Below, piece by piece: positions 12,840-24,873 of a stretch of DNA of 64,000 nt. The stretch is taken from NCBI GenBank assembly GCA_029204225.1, contig CM055113.1:18879746-18943745 (forward strand), given 5' to 3'. The position numbers were made by a program, and so were the translations under genes. The notes beneath the pieces are model-generated. The model saw only the letters and a list, made by a program, of their open reading frames with translations. It did no database searches and was not told where the DNA came from. How positions within the stretch are numbered: the stretch's first letter is position 1; every line of letters begins with the position of its first letter. This DNA is from Diphasiastrum complanatum. Its lineage: Eukaryota > Streptophyta > Lycopodiopsida > Lycopodiales > Lycopodiaceae.

Positions 12840-13272
12840 CTCATCTTGCACGGAGCAAACCATTTCTGACTAACCATTCAAATTTCACAGAGCTAACCAT
12901 TTGTAAGCAACCACGATAAATAAGCCATGACACAAATAGACTGTAAAAAAATATATACATCTCATCTGATGCCACTGTACATGATGCTAAAATGTGTATC
13001 ATTATCTACAAGTCTGTGCTAAAAAAATCATCCCTTTGCATGCCAGATGCATCTGCAGGGGTGTCAAATACGAAGTCTGGCTGGGAGTCTGGAGGCATTT
13101 GGGACCCCTTTAAGTCTGGGCCAACGCCTGCCAAGAGACGACTAGAAAAATCATCAGTGCGTCCCCTCTTGGCTGGCCTGCATCTGGGTCTGCCGGAAGG
13201 AACCCTTTGTGGTACACTCCTGCCTGGGGGTCTCTGGGAAGAACTGCCTGCCTGTGATGCTCTGAGTCGTCT

Positions 13273-16149
13273 CTACGCTATCTGTCTCTGGGCAGCAGCC
13301 TCTGTCTCCCTCGCAAACTCTGACCAGCCATCATCTGAAAGGGGGCGTGATGCGAGAGTACTGGGTGGGGCACGTGGACCATCCCCTGCAAGGTCGACCG
13401 TCTCGTCTGAATCATATGTGGGCTCATCATCAGAGGAGGGAAATGGAACGTCAACAGGGAGGGGGGTGGTCTCATCGGCATCGACATCATCCTCGGGAGC
13501 ACGCCAAGCGGCATCGTTTGGATCAACCTCTGGCTCTGGCTCATGATCTGCCGTTGCAACCAGGCACTCATCAGGATTGACCTGCACAAGTCAATCATAG
13601 CCGAAGCAATCGTGAGGGCATTAAACTGAATGTCTTAAACTAATACGAAAGCAAACGATAGAGCATAGACATATACCTGCAAGAGTAGGGCGCGTGCGCC
13701 TCCTGCCCTCATGCTCTCCGTGATGCGTCGAACCACCCTGGTGTTGGTGTTGTAGTACACCAAGTCATTGCATCGCTCCGTCGTTCGTGTGAACAAGGCT
13801 GAATGCTGACCAGTTCCGCTCGCACACGCAAGCAGAACAGTCCTGCATTAATTGGCAACCACTCGAGTGAGTACCGACCTTGTAGAGAAAATGCGAAACT
13901 GGTTGGATGAATGAGATTAGACAACATACCTGTGAAAGAACTCGGAGCGCGAGCGTCCTCAGGTCTGGCTGTCCAGCGCCGTAGCTCTCCCACCATGATA
14001 TAGGCAAGAGCCTGTTCTCTCGGACACGTGCAAGGTCCTCGCCGAACAGCCCCCAGAGAGTGCCTGTAGTTGATCAGCGATGTGCGTGAATACATCTCGA
14101 GCCCACGCAGGGAAATTGAACGAACGACAACGTCAATAGAGCAAGAGTTTACCTGTAACTAAGCCTCTGCACCTCTAGCCTGCTACGGATACCAGTGTCG
14201 CTGCTGAGGAGGCGGATGTATGCGAACCAGTCCGCACGTAGCTCTGCATCGTCGTACTGCCTCTCGCTCTGAAACAACGGATGCAGTATGTGGGCCACAT
14301 TGTGAATGGGCCGGTGAAACTTATCCCATCGTCGCTGCCACAAGCGCCTGATAGGCTCCAACCTGTGGACCAAACCACGTGGAGGCAACAGTTACATACC
14401 ATCGTGCAGCAAAAAGACGAAACAGAGTGCGAAATGGAAGTAAGAATGGTGAGACGGAAAAAAATTATACCTGGCAGGGTCCAGCTCAGAATGCTGGAGA
14501 GACTCGCCTATGCGGTCCATGAACTCGTAAATGAGGCCCATCGTGCACCCCTCGCGATCAACGAGCCTCAAAACAGAGTAGATGGGGCGCATGACGTCCA
14601 TCAGCTGCTGCATATCCACCCAAAAAGGCTCCATGAATAAGATGTCGTGGAAGGCCAAGCCCTCTGGGGTCGTGGACAGGTCCATGGCGGTGAACTCTGC
14701 AGAAGTAGCCATGTGCCGCAAATGACCCTTCAGCTTGTGTAGCCGCTCAAGCATGATGAACTGGTAGGTGAAGCGGGTGCGAGCAGGCTTCTTCAAGTCG
14801 AGCCTGCATTGACAAACGGAATGAGATACACACATGAAACGACGAAGTCAACAACCGCAAGTGCCCTCGTGAGAATCTCACTGACCCAAGGCAAGCGCCC
14901 GATGGAATGCAGGAGGAGGTCCAATGAGTGTGCAACACATGGAGTCCACACAATGGAGGGGTACTTTGCCATAAGAAGCTCCCCCATACCGCGACAGTTG
15001 GACGCATTGTTTGTCACAACCTTTCGCGGTACGCTCACACGATCAGTTCACAGCTTGGAAACACATTGCAATCAATCGAAAACCACGCAAAACTTTTGTA
15101 TCAACATCAAGCAGTAAATGACCAAGCAACTAATGAAAAAAAATTGTACCTGGACAACGCGCTGTGGCCCTCCTCCTCTATCGTTGCACGGATGATGCCG
15201 TGAATGTACTCGGTCGAGTGCACTCTCCCTGCCTCGGAGGCGTCGATGCGGCGTAGGATCATGGAACCCTAACAACTAGAAACAATCACGTTGATGAGTG
15301 GACGTCTACGACGATCAGTCCACCCATCAGCCATGATGGAACAGCCGTATCTATCCCAAGCCTCTTGCAGTGCGGCCAGTCTCTCTCTGATTGATGCAAC
15401 CCGGTCCTGAAGCGAAGGGCCGCGTAGTGCGACGACTGTGGGTGGTGTGTAGCCGGGCCTGCAAACTGCAACTTTCGAGATAGCCTCTCGAAAGATGCGG
15501 GATGATACCATGATAAAGGGGAGGTTCAGGTCATAGAACATCTGTGCTATGGTCCTGGTGGCCTCTATGTGCTGCCCCTCTTTGAAAGATCCCGGCATGG
15601 ACATCTGTCTGGTGCCTTGGGATGTGGAAGGCTGGGAGGATGTGGATGGACGATGCGGATCTGGAGGTGGTGGCATAGGTGCAAGTGCGGAAGCGGAGGA
15701 TGTGGACGGGCCGTGCAGATCTGACGGTGATGGCAGAGGCGTAGGTGCAGCAGTGGAGGCTCTGGATCCATGGGGAGTACTGGCGGAGGGGGTACGGGTG
15801 GCTGTGGCTGTGGCGGTGGCGGGTGCGGATGCGACGGTGGGGGCGGTGGCGCTGGGTGTACCAGTGGCAGGGGCGGTGGCAGTGGGTGCACCGGTGGAAA
15901 TAGAGTCTGCGGCATCTGTGGACGGCTCGCCGGGATCAGCAACTGGCTCAGAATATGCCTCAGCCCTCTCCGCTGCGGGGATGACCATACAAACGCCAAT
16001 CCCGTAGCGTCCCCCCCGTGGGTCGAACTCGCAACCCCCCCAGATGTGCTCGAACCCGAGAGGCGTTCCCTGTGAACTGCTTTCGACAAAAAGGGCAACG
16101 CCACTTTTTGTCGGGCAACAACTCCACTTCATCCCAAATGGGACGAGCG

Positions 16150-16154
<5 letters not shown>
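13273..16154 (-). CDS. hAT transposase (BED finger, DUF659, RNase H-like core, hAT dimerisation), decayed
   Basis: The start is the ATG at 16154-16152. The BED zinc finger follows (KWRCPFC...FTGNASRVRAHL), then a Ala/Pro/Thr-rich linker, the DUF659 domain (15.27-15.6 kb) ending in GCSIMADGWTDRRRRPLIN with the first catalytic Asp, and an exon with VVTNNASNCRGMGELLM where active relatives have VVTDNASN, so the second catalytic Asp is Asn. Later exons give PEGLAFHDILFMEPFW, RRWDKFHRPIHNVAHILHP, ISWWESYGAG and SACVCERNWSAFSLVHT of the C-terminal dimerisation domain. The gene ends in an acidic tail with stop at 13275-13273. Several introns are clear (donors near 15149, 14470, 14157, 13930, 13677). 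Decay: one frame change at a G run after the BED finger (about 16020-16060), a TAG near 15270, and another frame change after CERNWS near 13785. It is probably inactive. Confidence 0.8.
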
Positions 16155-16229
<75 letters not shown>

Positions 16230-16253
16230 GCACGCAAATCTAATATCTCTCTC
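16155..16253. repeat. Compound CT/CA microsatellite in hAT 5' region
   Basis: A CT run (about 16155-16181) passes into a CA run (about 16182-16226), then more CT. It sits just upstream of the transposase start. Confidence 0.95.
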
Positions 16254-16255
16254 TC

Positions 16256-16303
16256 GCCCTAAACCCTAAACCCCAAACCCAAGCACCCTAAACCCTAAAT
16301 CCT

Positions 16304-16308
<5 letters not shown>
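16256..16308. repeat. Short telomere-like tract (CCCTAAA)n
   Basis: Several exact and near-exact CCCTAAA units in a row (CCCTAAACCCTAAACC and CCCTAAACCCTAAATCC), the complement of the plant telomere repeat TTTAGGG. It lies in the 5' flank of the transposase gene between microsatellites. Confidence 0.85.
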
Positions 16309-16348
<40 letters not shown>

Positions 16349-16506
16349 ATGTCTCGTACACGCGCGCACACACACAAATCCTCTCTCTCTCTATCCCTCA
16401 CACTCTCTGTCTCTTCCTCTCTCTCTCTCTCACACACATCACCACACACACACATCTGTATGCACACAAATCAACAATATCCACACACACACACACACAT
16501 AAATTA

Positions 16507-16547
<41 letters not shown>

Positions 16548-16551
16548 CCAT

Positions 16552-16607
<56 letters not shown>
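16309..16607. repeat. (CA)n and (CT)n microsatellite block
   Basis: CA runs at about 16309-16347, 16482-16498 and 16507-16542, CT runs at about 16380-16430 and 16553-16606. No coding content. Confidence 0.95.
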
Positions 16608-16608
<1 letters not shown>

Positions 16609-16683
16609 GCCCTCTTTGTCTCCTCTCGGGCTTCTGCGGAACATTCCGCTGCCGGCGCCTTTTGTTTTAAAAAAAAAAAAAAA

Positions 16684-16833
16684 CGCGTCCGGGGCCCGGA
16701 CGCGTCTGCGTCCGGACGCTGGACGCGTCCAGTCAAAAAAATTAAAAAAAAAAGGACGCGTCCGACCCCGCGTCCGGGGGTCGGACGCGTCCGGGTCCAG
16801 GTCCGGGCGTCTGACGCAGACGCGGACGCGTGC
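16684..16833. repeat. GC-rich subterminal array, right end of hAT
   Basis: Many GGACGCGTCC-type palindromic units, broken by short A runs, matching the composition and motif of the left array at 10794-10868. Confidence 0.75.
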
Positions 16834-16858
16834 ATTCCGGCCAGGACCCTCATGTCTG

Positions 16859-16866
16859 GTCCATAG
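16859..16866. repeat. Right 8-bp target-site duplication of the hAT element
   Basis: GTCCATAG, identical to 10766-10773. Confidence 0.6.
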
Positions 16867-17605
16867 TTCAGAATAATATCTAGTGTTTGGTGATTTACAA
16901 GTTACATCACTACATTCAGTTGAATCCTAGATTTTTTTTTGCTCATCTTTGTTCGATCAAGTGCAAAGTTTTCACATATTCTCTAATGAAATTGTATTAC
17001 GCAGAAGTTGTGATCTGATACGAAACATATAGGATGCAATTAGCTAGGGAGCATATCTATTGAAACGAGATATATTGAAAATGTCATTTTCACTTGATTC
17101 TTAGGTTTAGCTTTCAGCTCAATTTCAATATAACAAACAGTTCAATCTACAAGCAACTACACAAACTGTCGGCTTGAGAGTCGAAACATCATTTATGGCC
17201 CACAACGTTCCTTACAATGAAACGTGGATATTCTTGGTGTTACTGCAGGGTTTGCAACACTCCTGTATAAGTGGTCAGTGTACTTAGAGCCCATAATTTC
17301 ATGTATTATGATAAAGAATAGTCTCACAAGGGTTTGCAAGTCCAAGTCAGGATGTGCACTAGTCCTTTCTTGGATCACGTAGTCTAACCTTTGTGTGCTC
17401 TGGGTTGGTGAGGATTAGAAGGGCCTGTTGAATTCTTTGTTGAGATGCAAGAATTGAAGAAAATATGTTGGCATTTCTAATCCCTTGTTCTCTTTGTGAC
17501 TTACAAGTATTTAGATTCATGAAACAATATGTTTACAATTAGTAGAGAGCTAATGACATTTTTTAAGACTCAGGCTTTTTTGTTTCTGGTTTTGCTTTGA
17601 TGCAG
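16867..17605 (+). other. Probable UTP25 intron, nothing else seen
   Basis: AT-rich DNA between the hAT element and the first visible UTP25 exon, ending in the acceptor TTTGATGCAG at 17596-17605. No coding region or repeat was recognised. Confidence 0.5.
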
Positions 17606-17737
17606 CTGAACCATGTGCTTAAAACAAGAGATCTGGTCACCAAAAATAATGAGAAGTTGCAGCATCACATAAACACAGGGCTTGCTTCCAAGGAAGACAT
17701 GGAACTGCCAAGAGATCAAGGCTTTACTCGTCCTAAG
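17606..17737 (+). CDS. UTP25: UTP25 exon 1 of those visible
   Basis: 44 codons, phase 0 at both ends, acceptor TGATGCAG and donor GTTAAT. It encodes [14 protein letters not shown] and ends RDQGFTRPK, the start of the conserved helicase-like core. The preceding exon was not found. Confidence 0.93.
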
Positions 17738-20700
17738 GTTAATCTTATCAGAAAACTATATGGTATAGAGGTGAAATTATAATTGTATAATGGTCAAATA
17801 CTTAATGCATTTTATTTGGCTCTAGCGTATTTGGTTGTTTGTGAAGATGAACAACTGAAATATGGAGCTAACTTTAATACAAAGATTTTCCACTCATTTG
17901 GTTTTGAACTTTAAGTAAAAGTCATGCTTTTGAATTGACGTATGAACATTTTCCATATTGTTACCAAGGATTGTTTTATGTTCTCATATTTCAAAGTGAG
18001 TACTTTTCGAGTAGACTGCGCACTTGTTTGGGAGACATGGTTTTTTAAATTTTTTGGGGCAAGAAATCGGCAAAAAAAGCTTTTTGGTGAGTTTAGGCTT
18101 CTCTTTTTGCAAATGAATAGATTGAGCTGTAGGAAAACGATTTGGGCGTGTTTTGTTTGAAACCATCTTTCTTTGGGCCCACGGACATTCCTACAATGTT
18201 AATTTTAGCCGTTCCCACTCATGAAAGATGTGAATGTATCATCCAAAGTCCATGTGTTTTTGGTCCCCCTTTGTGAACTTACCTGTAGGTGACCGATTGA
18301 GGTGCCGTTGATGCTACACCATGTTTCTTCGTGCTCATAGAGACTCCTACGCTCTTAGTTTTGCCCATTATTGTCCGTAGTGAAAGTTGCCAATGCCATG
18401 CCTAATCCCGTGTGTTTTTGGGCCCTCATTGGGAACTGATTTGTAGGCATTCGAATGAGGTGCGGTTTGATGCTACATTATGTTTTCTCATGCCTACAAG
18501 AATGGGTGGTCTACTACACGCGATGGCATGGATGGGGCTGACATGGAGGAAGGTGGGTGTGCAGGACCAACAAACTCCTCATCATCAAATGTGTCCTTTG
18601 ATGGCTCATCAAGGGGTGGTATGGGCTCTCTCAATCTCGAGAATAGGCCACTCAATGGGCCCTTTAGATGTGTGGATTTAGAAGGGTGTGCAGATGCAGT
18701 TGGTGGTCTATCTGGTGAAGAGGGCCCAATTGATGGTTGTCTATATGAGAAGGAGGCCACAACAGGTGGTGAAGATGCAGAAGGGGCTAGCGGTTCAAAT
18801 TTCAATGTTCAAACACAGTTGCAACTTGCAAATTACAATTGACTTGTACGGGCTCCCTCGTCTCCTTTATTAGCTTCTTCAAAAGTCAGATTGCATACAC
18901 CAACCTATCTAATTGTGCAACACTGAGCTTGTTCGTCCTCTTCGTATGAATAAGAGAGAACACACTCCAATTCCTCTCACATGCAACTGTTGTGCAATCT
19001 TGTGAGAGTGTATATGACGAGCTTCTGCAATCTAGGAACATCGCTCCCATACTTGTCCCACCTTGAAACAGGGCTCAATTGTCCTGCTTTGAGCCGTGCT
19101 CCTGGACACCCAAACTCAAGAGTTTCATGCTTGCACGTGTGACACAATGCCCATTGAAGGTCATTTATGAGTGGGTCTTATGCAGTGTTGAGTGTGACAA
19201 TGTGGTCACTCACAAGATTAGGATTCAAGAAAGATTAAGGACATGAAAAATAACAAATGTAATAGAAATGTCGTACCTGAAGACATTGAGATCATCACTA
19301 AGTGAATGTTGTATGACAAGATTAGGATAGACCATCTCAATGTATTTGTGCCATCCCTATTGGAGCTCTCCATCATCTAATTGATCTTCATTCCTCTATA
19401 GAGGATGAAGAATGCAAGTCGTAGCATGCAGAGGCTGATGGAACCACTCTCACTTGGCTTGCCACTCTCATCAATCATGATAAGAGATAATAGATAATAG
19501 ATCTCAATGTCTCATCAATGAATATGAACACTAGTCACTCTGAAAGTTCAAATCTCAAACGTCTGTGTACTGAAGGCAGTGTAGGTGCGAATTTGCTCTC
19601 AGCTTGTTGATGAACTCATAGAGAAGGCCCAAAGTGTAGCCCTCTCTATTTGTAAGGCGCATGACACTGTATAGAGGCTGCAACCTTGTGACAATGGCTT
19701 GTGCCTCATCCCAAAAAGGAGATAATAGCACAATCCTCTCTTATCGTTGAGCCCTAGGCTCTCGTGAGGACCTCTGCTCCTCCTAGTGGTTTGAGACCAC
19801 CATCTGTCTCAAGTTGCCATGCACTTTCAAGAGGCGCTCAATGAAAATAAAGGCAAACCTGGAACAAATCTTGATTGCAAATTGTATTAGGCTTCAACAA
19901 ATCAATTATTCGACAACAAAGTTGAAAGTAGTAAGCTAAGTACTAACTTCTAAGTATAATGGAGTCATGGACCATGAATCAATCATCCTTGGACCAGTAA
20001 ATTATAATTAATTTTCAATCATGAATCACAATGAATCAAATTTGATAAATAGAAAAGTAGACACGGTGGGGGCAGGCCTCAAAAGCTTGATTCTAGGATA
20101 GGCCCCGAACATGCCAAGGACCCTCGGTCTCTTGGTGACAAACATCACCGAGAACTGGCTTGTGTCTACTACCTCTCTAATCCGTGGCAACTTTGCTATA
20201 TCCTCAAGTAAGAGGTCTAAGCAATTTGCAGGACAGGGTGTATCCCAGAGTAAGTTTCTCAGGCTGTGTAAGGATATATAGGATAGTTGTGTTTTGCGTG
20301 ATTGTATTCCAGTCTTGGGAGTATAAACATTCAAATACAGATGTTGCTTCTTAAAAGGTTGAAAGTTTTCAAAGCTTAGCTATACATGCTCATACTTAAA
20401 CTATTTGTGCCGAGTTGTTAGTCCTGGCTTGTCTTTTCATGTAGCACCTTGTTCGTACTTGTTGGTACAAAATATATGTGAGGTCTTTGCATAATTTGTA
20501 GTAAACTGCTCCAATGAACTTGGAAGTGTTCAAGAAAAGTTTGTCATAGTTTATGAGGTTTTTTATTCTTCCTGATCATGTACACAATAGACATTGCCCG
20601 ATAATCCTGGTGTCAAATTTAGATTGAGTATGCTCATTTGGTTAATGGATATATAGGCACCAACTCAAAATTAAGTTGGACTGTCTAAAGTTCTAAATCC

Positions 20701-21867
20701 CCAGCCCAATTTCAAAATAGGTATTATTTCAATCTTCGTCCATAGTTTTGAATTTGTGTATAATTTGCTCTTGAAAGACTGAATGCTTACCTGATTGGTA
20801 ATGCAGAAGAATGGGAAAATTATCCAAGAGTTCAAAAGTCATCTCTGAGTTTGAGAGTACATTCTAATGCAACAGAAGTACCCAATTTTATGATGAATAG
20901 GATCACTTTGTAGCTCTTGCATCTGCATAATTACTGTTATCCATTCTTGATACTTGCCATTATTGGTTTGCAAAATTTAAATGGGGATTTGGCATATCTG
21001 TTGAGCTGTACTAATTAGATGAGTAAATCAATGCGAATCTTCTTTGTATCACGATGAACCTCTATTCTTAGTTCTGGTGGCTACCTGAATCTGTACAGTT
21101 GCTATTGTAGCTTTGTATTGTATGGTGAATTTCCGATGGGTTTACAGGTCCTCATACTAATGCCTTTGCGGAGTACTGTGTTGAGGCTTGTGAAGCGACT
21201 GTTGGAGGTTGCTCCTCCTTCTCAAAAGGTCAGTATATTGATGAGTTCTCAAAGAGATATAGTCACTTTTGGAAGCTTTGTTTGCATCAGTTAATCATTC
21301 CAGTATGTCCATGAACCAGCTGAAATTTCTAAGCTTGTCTTCTTTTAGTTATTTTGTCCTTTTTCTATCTGTGTTTCAGATGTTAGATTTTAGACTTGTG
21401 GTTTGCAAATGGAAACAGGGCCTTAGCTTACAAGAATTTGAATGTACTGCGACATTTGTTTCTGATGTTTGCAGTACATGGATTATGTTCAGTGTTCCTC
21501 AATCAGAGATAAACTTAGCACTATTTAGTGCGATACCAATTCAAGGTCTGCATATGTCCAAGATGGAAAGAAATTGAGCAAACATACTAAATACTTATCT
21601 CTACCATGAAAAATATGAGAAAAAATAGACGAGTAGCTAGTAAGTGTCTATAGCTATGATTGATAGATGAAATATATTTAGTCAGATATTCAGGAAGAAG
21701 GAAGCTCAATTGATGTAGACATGGTCACAATCTGCAATCAAAATGTTGAGCAGGGAGGAGGGGCTTAGAGGTGGAGAGGCTCCCCCCTAGACTTTCTTGC
21801 CATTATGAGTGGGAGGAGATGGAGGGTGGAGAGAGACTAGGGCACCATAACTGTGTGTGTGTGTGTG

Positions 21868-21932
<65 letters not shown>

Positions 21933-24835
21933 TTTTATTAATGTCTTTTCCATGCCAATAGGCATATAAGATGAAAGAAAAATACATATCAAGTGTGTGG
22001 TACAGCGGGAGCGTATGAAACGTCTCCATAACAGAAGAGAAGTGTCAATGTACTACAACTATAGTTGTAACCATAAAATATGTTGAATGCTGCCAATATG
22101 ATAATGGTATATCTCAGTTTCCTCAAGTACTGCTGCTGTCAAAGAACGATGTGATGGGGATAACGCCTGGAGGTGGCCTCGATACATGCTGCTGACGTCA
22201 CCAAGAAGGTCGTGTTTGAGTAGTGGCTCTGCGGGCAATATGTGTATGTGTAGTATGTTGTCTCTGGTCTCTATGTCGTAAAGAGCACTATCGTCGTCAT
22301 TATCATCCGATCTAAGGTCCGTACGCTGTCTCTTGTGGGAGAAAAACGATGTGATCTGGGGTTGCGCATCAGGATGAGCAGGTGGCTGGTGTAGGTCCTG
22401 TCGCAGTAAAAACATCTCTCTGATCATAAGTGTGACACATCGTGGATCATCATATGCTAAACGGACCGCAGTGTGACCGGAGAGAGGCAATGGTATCTCC
22501 CTCTGATCTCGTAATAGACTGGACATCTGAACAAAAAGTGCTCCTCCGACTCCAGCTCGGACAATGAACATAACTGGTAGATCCGCTCCTCTCGTGGGTT
22601 ACCATGGAAACGTCCAATCTCAATCTCAAGCTGATGTGATGAGACTCGTAACTGGCCCAATGTGAATCTCAGGCCATGGGATAATCCCTAGTCTAAATAG
22701 CGTGGTAACACTGGGGTCCCCACATGATCCATCTCCAAGAAATGAGTCCTGTAATAGTCGGGTTTAACCCCTACTGGCCCTGCCATGTACGACGAAGATA
22801 TTCTCTATAGAGGAAACGTCGGATATAATCGTGGGTACCTGATGGGAGGTCCATGATAGAGATGGCAAAACTATCCAATAGACGTGATGCCTGTGAGAAC
22901 CATGACAAGTGATAGCCCAGACTATGAAGGTGCTGAGATGATATGAGTGCTGCATGAGGGTATCTCTGTGCATGAGTGGGAAGTAGCCTGAGACGCTGTA
23001 TATATGCGATGAGATGGAAGATGGCATCAAGCTGTAGAGGTGGAACTGCGAACTTTGCTAAGATAATCTGGTGCGGGACAGAGGGTTTAGCCCGTATCAT
23101 CCGTGATAACATAAGGACCTGTAGGCGTGAGATACTGGCCCAATCAACTGAGGTGAGCCCTGGGCACCATGCCTCTACAGGCTTACAACATACAATGTTG
23201 TGGGGGAGACAAAAATATCAAATAACCGACACTTACTCGGGGCGTCCCGAATAAATCTCTGAAAGAAAATCGCTCAAGCTGGACCAACGAGGCATGTCCA
23301 TTCCCAAGTCTGGCTGTAGTTGCATGTCTCATACCAAATATAGGAACAATGAAAAGAACCACCCAAGATAGGTGTAGGATGACACAATCTCCACAACGGC
23401 TGTCCATCTAGAACAAGCTCATGTTTGTTACGGCCCTAATGGGGGGTTTGCACCATTGGGGGGCTGCCTTAGATGTAGGGGCCAGGCCTAATTTGGACAA
23501 TAGCTAGGTAGGACCTTAGGCTATGCCTGCATGCAGTATAGGCATGTGTGTTGCATCCTAGTATGGGATAGGATGTACATGCACTATGTCTATGCATGGG
23601 TCTTTGCTATTGTGAGTTAGGGGTGCCTACATGCAGACATGCATGGGACTTAGGCATGCGTTGATAGCACGCTTACATGTGGATTCATTGCATGGACAGG
23701 CAGGGGAGGGGCTTCTCTTTATATATACTCACTCCTGTGTCCATTTGATTCATTGAGAGTTTGCGGCCGTTATGCTGTCGGATTTGTAAGCGCTTCCTAT
23801 CATAGTGATTTTCCATACTCTGCTCGGGGGCTAGATCGGACGGTCTAGGATTTGTTGGGATGGTTTCGTCCACTGCACTCCCTTATCGTGTTCTTAACGC
23901 TCATTCTCTATTGGAGGTCTTGGGGGACGTTTTATTGGTATCAAAGCAGCCAATTGGAACTTGTGAGCAGCTCGGTGTGGACCAAAGCGTGTGGAATTGT
24001 GTCATGAGAAATCCGTGTAAATTCGGTAAGGTGGTCTTCCAAGTAGGTGTTCTGCCTTACTTTGATTGAACCGATTTGGTTGGATTCTTTGGATGGTTTA
24101 CAGGATTTCAATTTCCAGATTTGACATGAAATAATGGATTCCTATTTTATGTGGTTCTGGTTTTTTGGTTTTGGGGCATGTTACTTGTATTGCATGAGAC
24201 TCCGGAATCTTCTTCCCGGTGGGGGACATAGAATGGAGTTTGCTGCAAATTAATCAGAGTGGACCGTGCGTGTGATTAAGAACTGAGTTCTTGCTTTGAT
24301 TATGGCATGCACTGTTGCAAATCTGATTTCTTTTTAGATTCAAGAAGGCCTGTTGTGAGCTAGTTCTTTGAAACTAAGTGCTTCATTAAACCAAAAAAAA
24401 AAGGTAAAGAACTGTAATATAAAGAATAGTGAAATCTGTTAAGGATTTCATGTGGCTGTCCACTAGCTGTTGTTCTCTGCTTTCTTATTGTGCATGCAAA
24501 AGAGTTGGAGGTCTGCTTTGTGAATGAAGCTTGTCTCTGCTGTAAACCTTGTTGCATGTAGTAAATAGGAAGAGAAGTAGCTGTAGAATGGATGATTCAA
24601 GCTTCTGCTGGGCTGTAGGAGGTTATTCAAGTCTCCGCTTTTTGATCTAAGAACCTGCAAAAAGTAAGAAACCCTGTTTCTAAACACATGAATCCCCAAA
24701 AACAAGAAACTAGATGGCTGTGGGCGCTGTCCAGCGCTTTTGGAGAAGAGTTGGAATCCGAGAAAATAGCGCTGTAGACCTTGGAAGGAGCGACTGCAGA
24801 TCCGAGGCATGGGGAGGCGCGTCAGCCCTCTGTTC

Positions 24836-24873
<38 letters not shown>

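Larger units (their letters stand above)
10774..16858 (-). mobile_element. hAT-superfamily DNA transposon with BED/DUF659 transposase
   Basis: A 6.1-kb element bounded by exact 8-bp direct repeats (GTCCATAG). Its ends are imperfectly inverted: the left end reads inward to CCCTGGACGCGGATG and the reverse complement of the right end to TCCTGGCCGGAATG. Both ends then carry GC-rich subterminal arrays built on GGACGCGTCC-like units (about 10794-10868 and 16684-16833). Such subterminal repeats are transposase-binding sites in known hAT elements; that role is inferred here. The transposase gene lies on the - strand (13273-16154). The half beyond its 3' end is non-coding and holds an internal duplication. 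The 5' side carries long CT and CA microsatellites and a telomere-like tract. The coding region is decayed, so the copy is probably non-autonomous. Confidence 0.75.

Noticed and set aside
13273-13587. Open frame that could be read as a separate small acidic host protein
   Set aside because: It follows an intron-like acceptor and continues the hAT transposase exon chain on the same strand, and a similar acidic tail is seen in the second hAT relic, so I treat it as the transposase C-terminus.
15549-16007. Gly/Val/Ala-rich + strand frame opposite the transposase
   Set aside because: It is the antisense shadow of the Ala/Pro/Thr-rich linker of the hAT transposase.
16155-16607. CRISPR-like repeat array
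   Set aside because: The repeats are dinucleotide microsatellites without spacers, in eukaryotic DNA.
16349-16876. 175-codon + strand frame through CT/CA repeats
   Set aside because: The translation is Ser/Leu and Thr/His dipeptide runs from microsatellites plus Arg-rich sequence from the GC array; no protein-like composition.
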